From contig JAFRLP010000356.1 in assembly GCA_017431185.1 (NCBI GenBank), forward strand, positions 1-32,010: a DNA stretch of 32,010 bases. Direction: 5' to 3'. Shown piece after piece: positions 9,016 through 17,210 of the stretch (positions are counted from its first letter, which is position 1; each line of letters starts with the position of its first letter). The notes beneath the pieces are model-generated. The model did no database searches. It was not told where the DNA came from and saw nothing but the letters and a program-made list of their open reading frames with translations. The position numbers and the translations under genes are program-made. Origin of the DNA: Victivallales bacterium. GTDB taxonomy: Bacteria; Verrucomicrobiota; Lentisphaeria; Oligosphaerales; Oligosphaeraceae.

Positions 9016-9125
9016 TTTTAAAGCGGGGCAAATTGACTGGGTTGCCTGTCTATGGCAAGGCAGAGGGGGAAATTGGGCTTTGGGGTGGAGTGAAATAGAC
9101 CCAAGAAAGAATCCAAGGAGTGACT

Positions 9126-10022
9126 ATGTTGATTGACATCCACGGGCATTGCCTGAAGAACCGTGATTTTCCTCTTCAGCGGGGAGACGAGCCGTTTGTG
9201 TGGCCAGAGCTGCTTCTGGAGATGCATCGGGAGATAGGCATTGGGCGTGGTGTGCTGCTGCCCATCATCGGGCCCGAGAACACCGCCGTGACACAGACTG
9301 TGGATGAGGTGCTGGACATCGCGCGTGAAAGCGACGGGCATTTCATCCCATTCCTGTGCCTGGACCCGCGCGCGTTGTACAACACTCCGCAGGCGGATCT
9401 CTCATTCATCATCGAGCATTACCGTGCGAAGGGCTGCAAGGGCATTGGAGAACTGGTCGCGAATCTCTCCTTCACGGATCCGCGCTGCCTCAATCTTTTC
9501 GCTGCCGCCGAGCGGAATGGAATGCCAGTGACCATTCACATTGGCGCACGGGAAGGGGGGCTCTACGGGCTGGTGGATGACCTTGGTCTGCCGCGCCTGG
9601 AATATGTCCTGGCGAAGTTTCCGAAGTTAAAGGTGCTGGGGCATTCCCAGGCGTTCTGGTCCCACATCAGTGCGGATGTGCGTCTGGACAACTGGGGCGG
9701 CTGGCCGACAGGCCCTGTCAAGCGTGGCGGACGCATCCCTGAATTGATGCGGCGCTATCCGAACCTCCTGGGAGACCTCTCGGCCAGCAGCGGGCTGAAC
9801 GCCATGACCCGTGATCCTGATTTCACCTATGAGTTTCTGGAGGAGTTCCAGGACCGCCTCTTTTACGGCACGGACATCTGCCAGCCCAAGAATCGCCAGA
9901 GCCGTCTCTTCTTTGGGTTGCGTGATTTTCTCGTCGCGTCCGTTGAGGCAGGTCATATCTCCCGTGACACCTATGAGAAGATAACCCATCTCAACGCCGA
10001 GAAGCTTCTGCAAATCCAATGA
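9126..10022 (+). CDS. Amidohydrolase-related TIM-barrel protein (Amidohydro_2 family)
   Basis: The 298-residue protein shows the metal-dependent amidohydrolase pattern of the COG2159 branch: DIHGH at residues 4-8 (the HxH metal ligands), VTIHIGAREG (third His), KVLGHSQAFW (fourth His) and FYGTDICQPK (the conserved Asp). GIGELVANLSFTDPR lies on a middle strand. Such enzymes hydrolyse or decarboxylate small carbonyl or lactone substrates in the cytoplasm; sugar-lactone hydrolysis would suit the carbohydrate context but is inference. ATG 9126 has an ideal AAGGAG five bases upstream. Its promoter carries the operator palindrome, so it is probably controlled by the regulator just upstream. Two tandem copies of the dispersed repeat follow its stop. 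Confidence 0.85.
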   Translation: MLIDIHGHCLKNRDFPLQRGDEPFVWPELLLEMHREIGIGRGVLLPIIGPENTAVTQTVDEVLDIARESDGHFIPFLCLDPRALYNTPQADLSFIIEHYRAKGCKGIGELVANLSFTDPRCLNLFAAAERNGMPVTIHIGAREGGLYGLVDDLGLPRLEYVLAKFPKLKVLGHSQAFWSHISADVRLDNWGGWPTGPVKRGGRIPELMRRYPNLLGDLSASSGLNAMTRDPDFTYEFLEEFQDRLFYGTDICQPKNRQSRLFFGLRDFLVASVEAGHISRDTYEKITHLNAEKLLQIQ

Positions 10023-10028
10023 GTAAAG

Positions 10029-10095
10029 GTAGCGGCGGCGTCCTCGCCGCCGTCAACACAGCGCAGGAAACACGGTGTGTTTCATAGGAGTAAGG
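10029..10095 (+). repeat. Dispersed two-hairpin repeat, copy B (first of a tandem pair)
   Basis: The 67-bp unit starts GTAGCGGCGGCGTCCTCGCC, has the stem GGCGGCG/CGCCGCC (10034-10040 with 10045-10051) and a second stem AAACAC/GTGTTT around a GGT loop near 10069-10083. It begins six bases after the amidohydrolase stop. Confidence 0.9.
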
Positions 10096-10157
10096 GTAGC
10101 GGCGGCGTCCTCGCCGCCGTCAACACAGCGCAGGAAACACGGTGTGTTTTATAGGAA
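10096..10157 (+). repeat. Dispersed two-hairpin repeat, copy C (second of a tandem pair)
   Basis: Identical to copy B for its first 54 bases and offset from it by exactly 67 bp; the tails then diverge. It lies between two convergent genes, so the pair could serve as a bidirectional transcription stop, though no T-run follows. Confidence 0.9.
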
Positions 10158-10192
10158 GGCTTGCGCAGATGCTTCAAACCGCTTCTTCCGCC

Positions 10193-12823
10193 TCAATCTT
10201 GAACGACGATTGCGGCGATTTCATTCCAGTCATCAAGTTTGACGTTCACGTGCCAGTCACCAGGGCCGCCCGTGACTTCAAAAGGTGCCGGGACTGGTTT
10301 GCCGTAGCAGTTGAATTTTGCGCACTGGGGTCTTTCGGCGCCACGGACTGTGTAGTTTCCCGAAACGCAGACAATCGTCCGCTCTTTCCCGACCATGACC
10401 CCCTCGTCGATGCGCACAGGCGTGAACGGCAAAAGCCAGTTGATGACTTCCAGGCTTCCCGCCGTGGGGCCATCCAGCGGAATTCGGCTGGTATAGCAGT
10501 AGGGAATGGTGGCGTTGCGCAGGGCTAGAATGAATCCCTTGGTCAGAAATTGCGCCCGCAAATCGGGTGCGCCTTGGAGATGCCCTGAGGCATAACGGCT
10601 TGGGCGAAGGTTTAAGGTGATTGGACTCGCCAGATGACCGCTGACCGTCCAACTTGTCTCTGGTGGCTTCCTGGTCAGATAGCCCATGGGGTTGGCGCTG
10701 CCGTCATTTTCCATCTCGACGAAGCTGAGCCGTCCGCTGTTCTGTTCCTCTCTGGTCATGGGATGGCCGTTGGTGAAGGCGATGCCCCCCTTTTCCACAA
10801 TGTGCCTGATGATTTCCATGCGCCCCACGGCGCCTTGGAGGGCGTAGTTGTAGTATTTGGAGACGATTCTTCCTGCCTTGTCCAGATTGACGCTCACCCC
10901 GTCCCACTTGCCGTAGTCTATGCCGTCGCGTGGTCCTGGATTGAATTGGTCGATGTAGAGTCCGTCCAATCCAGCCTTGTCCATGAGAAGGTCAACCTGT
11001 TCCAGAAATGTCTTGTGGCGGTGGTTTCCGCTCTCGACCTGAACCATGAGGTTGATGGTTTCATGGTTGTCGTAGGTGTACCAGTTGTCAATCATCACGC
11101 CCCCCTGGTCATTCCACAGCAGGGAATCGCGGTAGGGGGTCGCCTCCGCCAGTTTCCGGGAGAGGTCGGGCGGGAGATATTGAGCGTATTTTGTCCTGGG
11201 GTCCTTGCGGTCGCCCCTGGTCATCGGGAGTTGTGTGTGCCAGTCGTAGTCCGTCACCTTCATGGGGACAAGGTTGGTCTCCACCTTGCCGAGCAGTCTG
11301 ATGCCAGGAAATTGACTGCGAAGCGGGGCGGCCAGGGCTTTCATCTGTGCCATGAACTGGTCATCCGTTAACCTCCATCCGTCAGAATAGTTGTGCCATT
11401 TGTTGAGGAAGGCGAATTGGAGCCGAATGCCTTGTGCGTCGCGCATGGAAAAATGGAAGGGACCTGGAATCGTGGCGTTGACGCCCCAGTCCTTGCGGAC
11501 TTGGTTGATGAAGTCAAAATAGCCCATGGCGCTCTGCGGCAGGGGATAGATTGTCCATTCCAGCGTCAGGCTCTTGCCAGCCTGGAGACCTGCTCCTTTG
11601 CTGGACAGGGAGAGGACGTTCCTCTCGCTTCTCATTTCCAGTAGCGTGCGGCTGATGGTATCCTCGGCGATGAGGCCGACTCCGCCGCTCCTGTTGTTCG
11701 AAAGGTAGATGGTCGGATTCATGGACGCAAGCGGGGCATTCGACGCATTGCTGCCCGTTACCCCCGCGAGCCGCCAAATGGCGGGGATTTCACCGCTGAA
11801 GGCCACCTCATTCTTCCAGACGACGCCCGCATCCTCCTTGGAGACGTTGGTAAGCCTGTCAACAATGCGGAGGTAGTGTCCGCAGGAGCGGATGGCGCGG
11901 CGAATCTCCAGGCCGTTTGTTCGGAAGAGCACTCTGCCGTTCTTCTCGACGGATGCATTTGCGCCAGGCTCCCCCTCAATACCATCCACGCCAAAGCGGT
12001 TGAACTGCATGACGGGGATGGACGGGTGGCTGAAAAGAGTCTCGAAATAGACGCGGCACTCGCCAATGGCCAGTTCCATGCCCCCGTGTCGGCTGACTTT
12101 CAAGAGGAAACCATCTCCCTTTACCACGGACGCGGGGGAGTCAATCGCCTGAAAGGTCTTCAAGGTGAGCCCGCAGAGTTCATTGATTTTGGACGTGGGG
12201 ATATAGCCGATGGTCGCCTCCTTGATGTAAAGCGACGTGTCAAGGATATTCTTGAAGAGTCCGTTAAGGAAGCGCAGTCGGTTTGGTGTGTCGCTTTCCA
12301 CGCGGTCGTCTGCGCCAGTAACCAGTTTGTTCACAAGGTCGTCGATAATCAGATAATAGTCGTATCCGTGTTTGCGGTCGATGACGCGGCTGTCGATTTG
12401 GTCGCTCTCCCTGGGGCCGAAGACAGACAGCAGATAGGGATGCACACCGACTTGCCAGTAGGGAACCTCCTCCTCGCTTGGATGGGTGGTATTCATGGCT
12501 GAACCCCGCAGAAGCAGCCGAGGAAAGCCTCTGCTTGTTTTCGGTTCGACGTCCCTCCCGTTGATTTCAATGCCGCAGTAGCAGTTCCATCCGCTGTTCA
12601 AAGCCGCGAGAATCCGCTGGTTCAACTTGAGGACTATCGTCATCCCTTCCTGCTGGGGAACTGCGGGGAAGACAATGGGCGCCGAGCAGGCTACTGTCAT
12701 CTCGCAGTCGATGCGAAGGTCGGCGGCGACTTTGCGGAGAGGGGTGAATGGAATGAATCCGCTCTCCCCTTCGGCAAAGGTGAACACGGCGCAAACCAGT
12801 AGGGGGATTATGATTTTTCTCAT
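10193..12823 (-). CDS. Secreted putative glycoside hydrolase (TIM barrel, family not recognised)
   Basis: The 876-residue product begins with a signal peptide (MRKIIIPLLVCAVFTFAEG). The N-terminal half is beta-rich (NALASMNPTIYLSNN, VALTIEWTIYPL-type stretches). From about residue 460 it reads as a barrel: RLQFAFLNKWHNYSDGW, IRLLGKVETNLVP, GVMIDNWYTYDNHETINLMV, LDGLYIDQFNPGPRDGIDYG and GGIAFTNGHPMTREEQN. Asp in GLYIDQF occupies the place taken by the YYDG aspartate in the secreted protein at 931-3138, suggesting a distant common fold. A C-terminal beta domain follows. ATG 12823 is preferred over TTG 12835 because it starts the signal peptide directly. It is the last gene of a three-gene minus-strand unit. 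I do not know the substrate. Confidence 0.65.
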   Translation of the reverse strand: MRKIIIPLLVCAVFTFAEGESGFIPFTPLRKVAADLRIDCEMTVACSAPIVFPAVPQQEGMTIVLKLNQRILAALNSGWNCYCGIEINGRDVEPKTSRGFPRLLLRGSAMNTTHPSEEEVPYWQVGVHPYLLSVFGPRESDQIDSRVIDRKHGYDYYLIIDDLVNKLVTGADDRVESDTPNRLRFLNGLFKNILDTSLYIKEATIGYIPTSKINELCGLTLKTFQAIDSPASVVKGDGFLLKVSRHGGMELAIGECRVYFETLFSHPSIPVMQFNRFGVDGIEGEPGANASVEKNGRVLFRTNGLEIRRAIRSCGHYLRIVDRLTNVSKEDAGVVWKNEVAFSGEIPAIWRLAGVTGSNASNAPLASMNPTIYLSNNRSGGVGLIAEDTISRTLLEMRSERNVLSLSSKGAGLQAGKSLTLEWTIYPLPQSAMGYFDFINQVRKDWGVNATIPGPFHFSMRDAQGIRLQFAFLNKWHNYSDGWRLTDDQFMAQMKALAAPLRSQFPGIRLLGKVETNLVPMKVTDYDWHTQLPMTRGDRKDPRTKYAQYLPPDLSRKLAEATPYRDSLLWNDQGGVMIDNWYTYDNHETINLMVQVESGNHRHKTFLEQVDLLMDKAGLDGLYIDQFNPGPRDGIDYGKWDGVSVNLDKAGRIVSKYYNYALQGAVGRMEIIRHIVEKGGIAFTNGHPMTREEQNSGRLSFVEMENDGSANPMGYLTRKPPETSWTVSGHLASPITLNLRPSRYASGHLQGAPDLRAQFLTKGFILALRNATIPYCYTSRIPLDGPTAGSLEVINWLLPFTPVRIDEGVMVGKERTIVCVSGNYTVRGAERPQCAKFNCYGKPVPAPFEVTGGPGDWHVNVKLDDWNEIAAIVVQD

Positions 12824-12906
12824 GGCGACGGACAAGGGGGTTTTCTTTGCTGGGAGAGTGTTGCGAAATGCCAGGGGAAACCTTGTGTCTTGCGGGATAA
12901 CGCAAG

Positions 12907-13608
12907 TCAGGGGAGAAGACTCAGTTCATCAAACGTGGCGTGAATCATCCTTTGTCCATCCGTGAAGGCTGCCTTGTTGTACTTTTTCGTGATGACGTGC
13001 CCGCCCAACTTCAGGACATTCGCAGAGGCATGGTGATTGTCCGGGGTTGTCTGGGTGCTGGTCAATATCATGTCGAGCCAGATGGTTTTGTTGGAGTCAT
13101 GCGTGCCAATGCGAACATTGCCAGTTTTCGTATAGGCTTTGATGGAATTGTCCGACTGTGCGCCTTTGTCATCGTAGCGATAGCCGATATAAGAACTGTT
13201 CAGGATGTTGTTCATCACCCAATAACTGTCGCTGGGGCAGGTGAAATACTGTTTTCGGAAGGCGAGATAGGTCGCGTCAGTGTCGGCTGCGCTTGTATAT
13301 GCCATCCCCACATATTGAGCCAGCATGTATCCCAATCTCGTATGGTAGGCGGGATTGAAGACCTGGTAGGTGTACGCCAGCACGTAGGGCTTCGCGTCGG
13401 AGCGTGGCCAGCAGGTGATGAAGTCCTCGTTGTCATTCGCATACATCAATTCTGTCACGCCCAGTTGCTTCAGTTTGTTCACGCAACTGATGGAACGGGC
13501 TTTCTCACGTGCCTTGCTCAAAGCGGGCAGCAGCATGGCGGCCAAAATGGCGATGATGGCGATGACCACCAGCAGTTCGACGAGCGTAAAATGTCTGCTT
13601 TTCTTCAT
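12907..13608 (-). CDS. Second pseudopilin-like protein with prepilin-type N-terminus
   Basis: The 233-residue protein starts [15 protein letters not shown], then a hydrophobic helix ending [17 protein letters not shown], closely matching the first pseudopilin through its first 45 residues and then diverging. The residue before the expected cleavage site is His, not Gly. The C-terminal motif is [14 protein letters not shown], an H-X9-DG variant with GG. I chose ATG 13608, preceded by AGGA eight bases upstream, over an in-frame ATG at 13662 that would add 18 residues before the signature. It lies between a DegT-type aminotransferase and a secreted glycosidase-like gene on the same strand, with gaps of 91 and 83 bp. 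Confidence 0.85.
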   Translation of the reverse strand: MKKSRHFTLVELLVVIAIIAILAAMLLPALSKAREKARSISCVNKLKQLGVTELMYANDNEDFITCWPRSDAKPYVLAYTYQVFNPAYHTRLGYMLAQYVGMAYTSAADTDATYLAFRKQYFTCPSDSYWVMNNILNSSYIGYRYDDKGAQSDNSIKAYTKTGNVRIGTHDSNKTIWLDMILTSTQTTPDNHHASANVLKLGGHVITKKYNKAAFTDGQRMIHATFDELSLLP

Positions 13609-13699
13609 GGCTTTGAATCCTGTTGTTGGAATGGTTGGGTTTGCCGAAAACGTTGTCTTCATTTTGATTCTCTGTTTTCAAAAAGAGGCGGGCAAAAGA

Positions 13700-15046
13700 C
13701 TATTTGGTTTTTCGGTGTGAGAGCGCAACACCGCCTTCCCTGCTGGCAATCTGGTTGTGCGTCAGCAGTTCAGGATAGTGGGCCACGACCTTGTGGACAG
13801 CATCGATATAGTGGTCAATCACCTGGGTGTCCAGATGCTTGAACCAGGGGTCTCCCAGCAGACGCTGGTTGATGGATTCCGCCACGGGAAGGCCTCCCGT
13901 GAGGGCGTCTGGCGAGCGCAGGTCGGCGGAGCGGAAAAACTGTGAGGTTGGCTTGCCGTAGCCATAGATGTCCGTGTCAAAGAAGAGGCGGGAGAGATGC
14001 AGCGGGAAATTGCAGCCATAAGACCAGGCGGAGTGGCCGACCTCCGCGTTGAGCGCCTGGGCGAAGGTGGCGTTGCTCACACCGCCAAAGACCTCCTCGT
14101 TGTAGTGGCAGCGCGAACTGTACCAGCCAGATTTGTCGCTTCCGCTCTCCGAAGGGTAGATCATCCGAAGCCCTTTCACGTCCGCCAACCCTTGCCAGTA
14201 GTATTTCATGGCACGGTCGATCTCCGCGATCTCGCTGTCATATTTCTTGAGTTGCGCCAGCCCAATGGCGGCGCTGGTCTGGTGCATGCGGTTCTTAAGG
14301 CCGCCGAAGGGCAGGATGTTGGTGGCGCGGTATTCTTCTGGGGAGTAAACCGCGCCGATGCGGTCGTAGTGGCCCCAGCGGATGGCGCGGCGGTAAACCT
14401 CCTCGTCATCGGTCACCAGCATCCCTCCCTCGCCAATCGCAAAGGACTTGCAACTCATCAGCGACATTGCGGCCGCATCCCCGAAAGTGCCTAGCATGCG
14501 TCCCTTGTAGTGCCCGCCTTGCGCATGGGAAACATCCTCCAGCACTTTGAGGCCGTGCCGATGCGCAATCGCCAGAATGGAGTCCATGTCGGAGGGGCAA
14601 GCCATATAGTGGACAACGATTATCAGGCGTGTGCGCGGCGTGATATGCTTCTCCAGGCTCTCAGGTGACATCTGAAGGGTATTCTCCTCGATGTCGCAGA
14701 AGACCACCGACGCGCCTAATTGCAGTGCGCCCAGGCAACTGGCCCAATAGGTGATGGACGGGCAGACCACCTCGTCGCCAGCCCTCACTCCCAGGGCGTA
14801 CATCGCGGCTGTGAGCGCGTTGGTGCCGTTGTTATGGGCAAGAGCGAACTTGCGCCCTTGCCAGTGGGCAAATTTCTCCTCAAAACGGCGCGAGATGTCG
14901 GTGCCTGACATGTTGCCGCTCTCCAGCACATGTGCCTGTGCTTCGCGCATCTCGTCATTCACAATTGGCCAGTGGAACATCTTATCCACTTCTGCTGGGG
15001 ATGGTTGCCAGACGGGGGAACCACCCAAAAAAGCAAGTTTACTCAT
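13700..15046 (-). CDS. DegT/DnrJ/EryC1/StrS family PLP-dependent sugar aminotransferase-like protein
   Basis: The 448-residue protein carries the family pattern: NMSGTDISRRFEEKFAHWQG, HNNGTNALTAAMYALGV (phosphate loop), DEVVCPSITYWAS, VLEDVSHAQGGHYKG with Asp161 contacting the PLP pyridine nitrogen, and SLMSCKSFAIGEGGMLVTDD with Lys190 as the Schiff-base lysine. Family members aminate keto-sugars bound to nucleotides or act as dehydratases in secondary metabolism (AHBA synthase). It is longer than the usual 370-400 residues, with extra sequence near the C-terminus (DALTGGLPVAESINQRLLG). It is first in a minus-strand unit with a pseudopilin and a secreted glycosidase. A consensus promoter and an operator-like palindrome lie upstream. 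Its partners suggest a role in catabolism or modification of an amino sugar, which is inference. Confidence 0.85.
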   Translation of the reverse strand: MSKLAFLGGSPVWQPSPAEVDKMFHWPIVNDEMREAQAHVLESGNMSGTDISRRFEEKFAHWQGRKFALAHNNGTNALTAAMYALGVRAGDEVVCPSITYWASCLGALQLGASVVFCDIEENTLQMSPESLEKHITPRTRLIIVVHYMACPSDMDSILAIAHRHGLKVLEDVSHAQGGHYKGRMLGTFGDAAAMSLMSCKSFAIGEGGMLVTDDEEVYRRAIRWGHYDRIGAVYSPEEYRATNILPFGGLKNRMHQTSAAIGLAQLKKYDSEIAEIDRAMKYYWQGLADVKGLRMIYPSESGSDKSGWYSSRCHYNEEVFGGVSNATFAQALNAEVGHSAWSYGCNFPLHLSRLFFDTDIYGYGKPTSQFFRSADLRSPDALTGGLPVAESINQRLLGDPWFKHLDTQVIDHYIDAVHKVVAHYPELLTHNQIASREGGVALSHRKTK

Positions 15047-15096
15047 GAATTTGCCGGGGATTATTCGCCTTGTTTGGGTTCATGAAAAGGAATTAA

Positions 15097-15113
15097 TAGA
15101 ACCAATGGTACTA
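15097..15113 (-). promoter_or_regulatory. Operator-like 17-bp palindrome, copy 2
   Basis: TAGAACCAATGGTACTA is an inverted repeat (TAG-A-ACCA-A-TGGT-A-CTA) with 7 of 8 arm positions paired. It lies about 14-30 bases into the transcript from the minus-strand promoter at 15134-15161, where a bound repressor would block elongation. It shares TnGAACCAAnnGTnCnA with the palindrome at 8999-9015. Confidence 0.5.
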
Positions 15114-15133
15114 ATTTAACAGACCACGTGTAT

Positions 15134-15161
15134 ATTATAATGATGTTTCGAGGGTTGTCAA
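15134..15161 (-). promoter_or_regulatory. Consensus sigma70 promoter for the DegT-pseudopilin-glycosidase operon
   Basis: On the minus strand TTGACA (15161-15156) and TATAAT (15139-15134) are separated by 16 bp, a full match to both consensus hexamers. It predicts a start near 15127 and an 80-base leader to the DegT-type gene. Confidence 0.75.
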
Positions 15162-15226
15162 GCAGGCTGTTTCCAAAAAAGTGCCGTCAGGGCAATTGGA
15201 GGTGGAAAAAAGCGTTGGTCAAGCCA

Positions 15227-15254
15227 TTGCAGATTTGGCGATGGGCATTACATT
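15227..15254 (+). promoter_or_regulatory. Promoter for the queF operon
   Basis: TTGCAG (15227-15232), 16 bp, TACATT (15249-15254, continuing TACATTATGA). The predicted start at about 15260-15262 coincides with the first base of the candidate riboswitch stem, which supports both calls. Confidence 0.55.
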
Positions 15255-15259
15255 ATGAG

Positions 15260-15324
15260 TGCAGACAGTTCGAGATTCCATCCTGTCTTGACGGTTCATC
15301 CGTCTGCATAAACAAAACTAGGAG
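15260..15324 (+). ncRNA. Candidate preQ1-class riboswitch leader upstream of queF
   Basis: An outer stem TGCAGAC (15260-15266) / GTCTGCA (15302-15308) is followed at once by the A-rich tail TAAACAAAACTA (15309-15320), which runs into the Shine-Dalgarno GGAG (15321-15324). Translational preQ1-I riboswitches have this order: stem, A-rich tail that packs against the stem and ends at the ribosome binding site. Two alternative hairpins, AGACAG/CTGTCT (15263-15268 with 15283-15288) and GACGG/CCGTC (15290-15294 with 15300-15304), use the same stem bases, so the two folds exclude each other. The 35-base interior loop is far longer than in known preQ1-I sensors, so it would be a variant or a different class. 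The gene context (queF, queC, transporter) is what preQ1 sensors control. Confidence 0.5.
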
Positions 15325-15332
15325 ACAATTGA

Positions 15333-15818
15333 ATGAGCAGGACCAAGGAAGAGTTGGCGCAGCTGTCCCGGCTGGGCAGCCATTCCACGCAGTACGGCTT
15401 CAACTATGCGCCGGAGTTGCTGGATCGTTTCGAGAACAGGCATTCCGGGGATGACTACCTGGTGATGCTCAATTGTCCGGAGTTCACCTCGCTTTGCCCG
15501 AAAACGGGGCAGCCTGACTTTGCGGAGATTCGCATTGCGTACATTCCCGACCGGTATCTGGTGGAGTCCAAATCGCTGAAACTCTATCTCTTCAGTTTCC
15601 GCAACCACGGCGATTTCCACGAGGACTGCTGCAATATCATCCGCAAGGACTTGACCGCCCTGCTGGAGCCGCGCTATCTGGAGGTGACAGGCATCTTCAT
15701 GCCTCGGGGAGGCATCTCCCTCTACCCGTTTGCGAACTACGCCAAGCCAGGCAGCGGCTACGAGGAATATGCCAAATCCCGCCTTTTCGCCGCCATCGAC
15801 CGCCGTGAATGGAAGTAG
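15333..15818 (+). CDS. queF: NADPH-dependent 7-cyano-7-deazaguanine reductase (preQ0 reductase), unimodular type
   Basis: The 161-residue protein reduces preQ0 to preQ1 with two NADPH in queuosine synthesis. The QueF signature is complete: [13 protein letters not shown] with the thioimide-forming Cys55 and general-acid Asp62, and the NADPH-binding motif [14 protein letters not shown] at 78-91, followed by HEDC with Glu97. Cys55 and Asp62 fall at the same numbers as in Bacillus subtilis QueF, and the length matches the short bacterial type. The ATG has an AGGAG seven bases upstream, at the end of the candidate riboswitch. It is followed by queC after four bases, so the operon handles both making and reducing preQ0. 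Confidence 0.97.
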   Translation: MSRTKEELAQLSRLGSHSTQYGFNYAPELLDRFENRHSGDDYLVMLNCPEFTSLCPKTGQPDFAEIRIAYIPDRYLVESKSLKLYLFSFRNHGDFHEDCCNIIRKDLTALLEPRYLEVTGIFMPRGGISLYPFANYAKPGSGYEEYAKSRLFAAIDRREWK

Positions 15819-15822
15819 AACG

Positions 15823-16518
15823 ATGCAGAGCAAAGCACTTGTCCTGTCCAGCGGCGGCATCGACTCGACGACCTGCCTGGCGCTTGCGGTTAAGGAACTG
15901 GGGGCTGAAAACGTCGCCTCGCTGTCGGTTTTCTATGGCCAAAAGCACCATGTCGAACTGCGGGCGGCCCATGCGGTGGCCAGTTACTACGGCATTCGTC
16001 AGTATGAATTCGACCTCTCGCAGATTCTGCGATTCTCCAATTGCGCGCTGTTGAGCGGCTCGACGCAGAAAATCAGCCACGTCACATACGGGGAACAGAT
16101 TGCCGAGAATGGCTGCAAGGTCGCCACCTACGTCCCCTTCCGCAACGGACTGATGCTCTCCGCAGCCGCCAGTCTTGCTCAGAGCCTTTATGACCGCGAG
16201 GTATGCACACTGTATCTGGGCGTGCACCAGGACGACGCAGCCGGCAACGCATACGCGGACTGCAGTGTGCCTTTCCTGGATCACATCGGAAAGGCGATTG
16301 AAATCGGGACGTATGGAAACGTCCGGCTGGCCGCCCCTTTCGCGCACTGCAACAAGGCGGACGTCGTGGCACGCGGACTGACCTTGGGCGCACCGTACCA
16401 TTTGACCTGGAGTTGCTATGAGGGGGGCGAAAGGCCGTGCGGCGAATGCGCCACATGCCGTGACCGGGCCGCCGCCTTCGCAGCCAACGGCGTGCCCGAC
16501 CCCGCCCTGTTCCGCTGA
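15823..16518 (+). CDS. queC: 7-cyano-7-deazaguanine synthase
   Basis: The 231-residue enzyme converts 7-carboxy-7-deazaguanine to preQ0 using ATP and ammonia. It has the PP-loop SGGIDS at residues 10-15, then SVFYGQKHHVEL, YVPFRNGLMLSAAASLA, YLGVHQDDAAGNAYADC, and a zinc site of Cys198, Cys206, Cys209 and Cys212 (SCYEGGERPCGECATC). All are standard for QueC. The start at 15823 has a GGAAG ribosome binding site overlapping the end of queF; an earlier in-frame start would overlap queF by about 90 bases. No queD or queE is in the window, so earlier steps must be encoded elsewhere or bypassed by uptake. Confidence 0.97.
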   Translation: MQSKALVLSSGGIDSTTCLALAVKELGAENVASLSVFYGQKHHVELRAAHAVASYYGIRQYEFDLSQILRFSNCALLSGSTQKISHVTYGEQIAENGCKVATYVPFRNGLMLSAAASLAQSLYDREVCTLYLGVHQDDAAGNAYADCSVPFLDHIGKAIEIGTYGNVRLAAPFAHCNKADVVARGLTLGAPYHLTWSCYEGGERPCGECATCRDRAAAFAANGVPDPALFR

Positions 16519-16535
16519 ACGCCGGAGTGCGACTG

Positions 16536-17210
16536 ATGAGGAAAACGCCTGAAAACCTGGTTCTGCTGAACACCCTTTTCACGACTGCGCTGGTGGTCTC
16601 CAACGTGGTGACCGCCAAACTGATGCACACGGGATGCCACCTGTTCGGCGCGCCTGTGGTCCTGCCCGGCGCGGCCGTCTGCTACGCCTGCACCTTTCTG
16701 CTCACGGATGTCATTGGCGAGATTTGGGGACGGCGCGAGGCCTCCCAAAGTATCCTCTACGGCTTTGCCTCCCAGTTTTTCGCCTCCGCCCTCATCCTTT
16801 TCACGGAGCATTTGCCTGCTGAGGACTCGGCGATGCAGGAGGTTTACTCCAAAATGCTTGGCCAGAATCTGCTGTTTTCCCTGGCCAGCCTCATGGCGTA
16901 CTTTGCGTCGCAGTCATGGGATGTCTGGCTCTTCCACCGAATCCGCGACTGGTACCTTCATCGCCACGGAGGGACAACCACCGCCCGGTGGCTCTGGAAC
17001 AACGCCAGCACGATGACCAGCCAGGCCATCGACACCATCCTGTTCATCGGCATCGTGTTCGGCATTGGCTTCCGCTGGTTCTGGCTACCGGACAAATGGC
17101 CCGCGCTGGCCGCCACAATTGTCGGGCAGTATCTGTTCAAATTCATCCTGGCCCTCCTGGACACCCCCCTGTTCTACCTGCTGACCCGCAAGGCAAAACG
17201 CGCCGAGTAG
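16536..17210 (+). CDS. yhhQ: Queuosine precursor transporter (YhhQ / QPTR, DUF165 family)
   Basis: The 224-residue inner-membrane protein has about six membrane segments: LLNTLFTTALVVSNVVTAKL, VVLPGAAVCYACTFLLTDVI, FFASALILFTE, LFSLASLMAYFASQ, DTILFIGIVFGIGF and VGQYLFKFILALLDTPLFYL. Family signatures seen are TDVIGEIWGRREA, SQSWDVWLFHRIRDW, RWLWNNASTMTSQAIDT and the final DTPLFYLLTR. YhhQ imports preQ0 and preQ1; its place directly after queF and queC fits. I chose ATG 16536, with GGAG eight bases upstream, over GTG 16527, which itself overlaps that GGAG. The stop TAG is the first part of a GTAGCGACGGCG repeat-like sequence. Confidence 0.93.
   Translation: MRKTPENLVLLNTLFTTALVVSNVVTAKLMHTGCHLFGAPVVLPGAAVCYACTFLLTDVIGEIWGRREASQSILYGFASQFFASALILFTEHLPAEDSAMQEVYSKMLGQNLLFSLASLMAYFASQSWDVWLFHRIRDWYLHRHGGTTTARWLWNNASTMTSQAIDTILFIGIVFGIGFRWFWLPDKWPALAATIVGQYLFKFILALLDTPLFYLLTRKAKRAE

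Noticed and set aside
10029..10157. CRISPR array from the two tandem repeats
   Set aside because: Only two units, each nearly identical over its full length with no unique spacer and no cas genes. It is a tandem copy of a dispersed repeat.
15131..15141. Plus-strand TATAAT as the queF promoter
   Set aside because: No suitable -35 is in place. The same bases read on the minus strand form a full consensus promoter, and a better queF promoter lies at 15227-15254.
15260..15324. Canonical preQ1-I riboswitch
   Set aside because: The tail fits but the loop does not have the expected size or the clear loop-tail pairing, so I list it only as a candidate variant.
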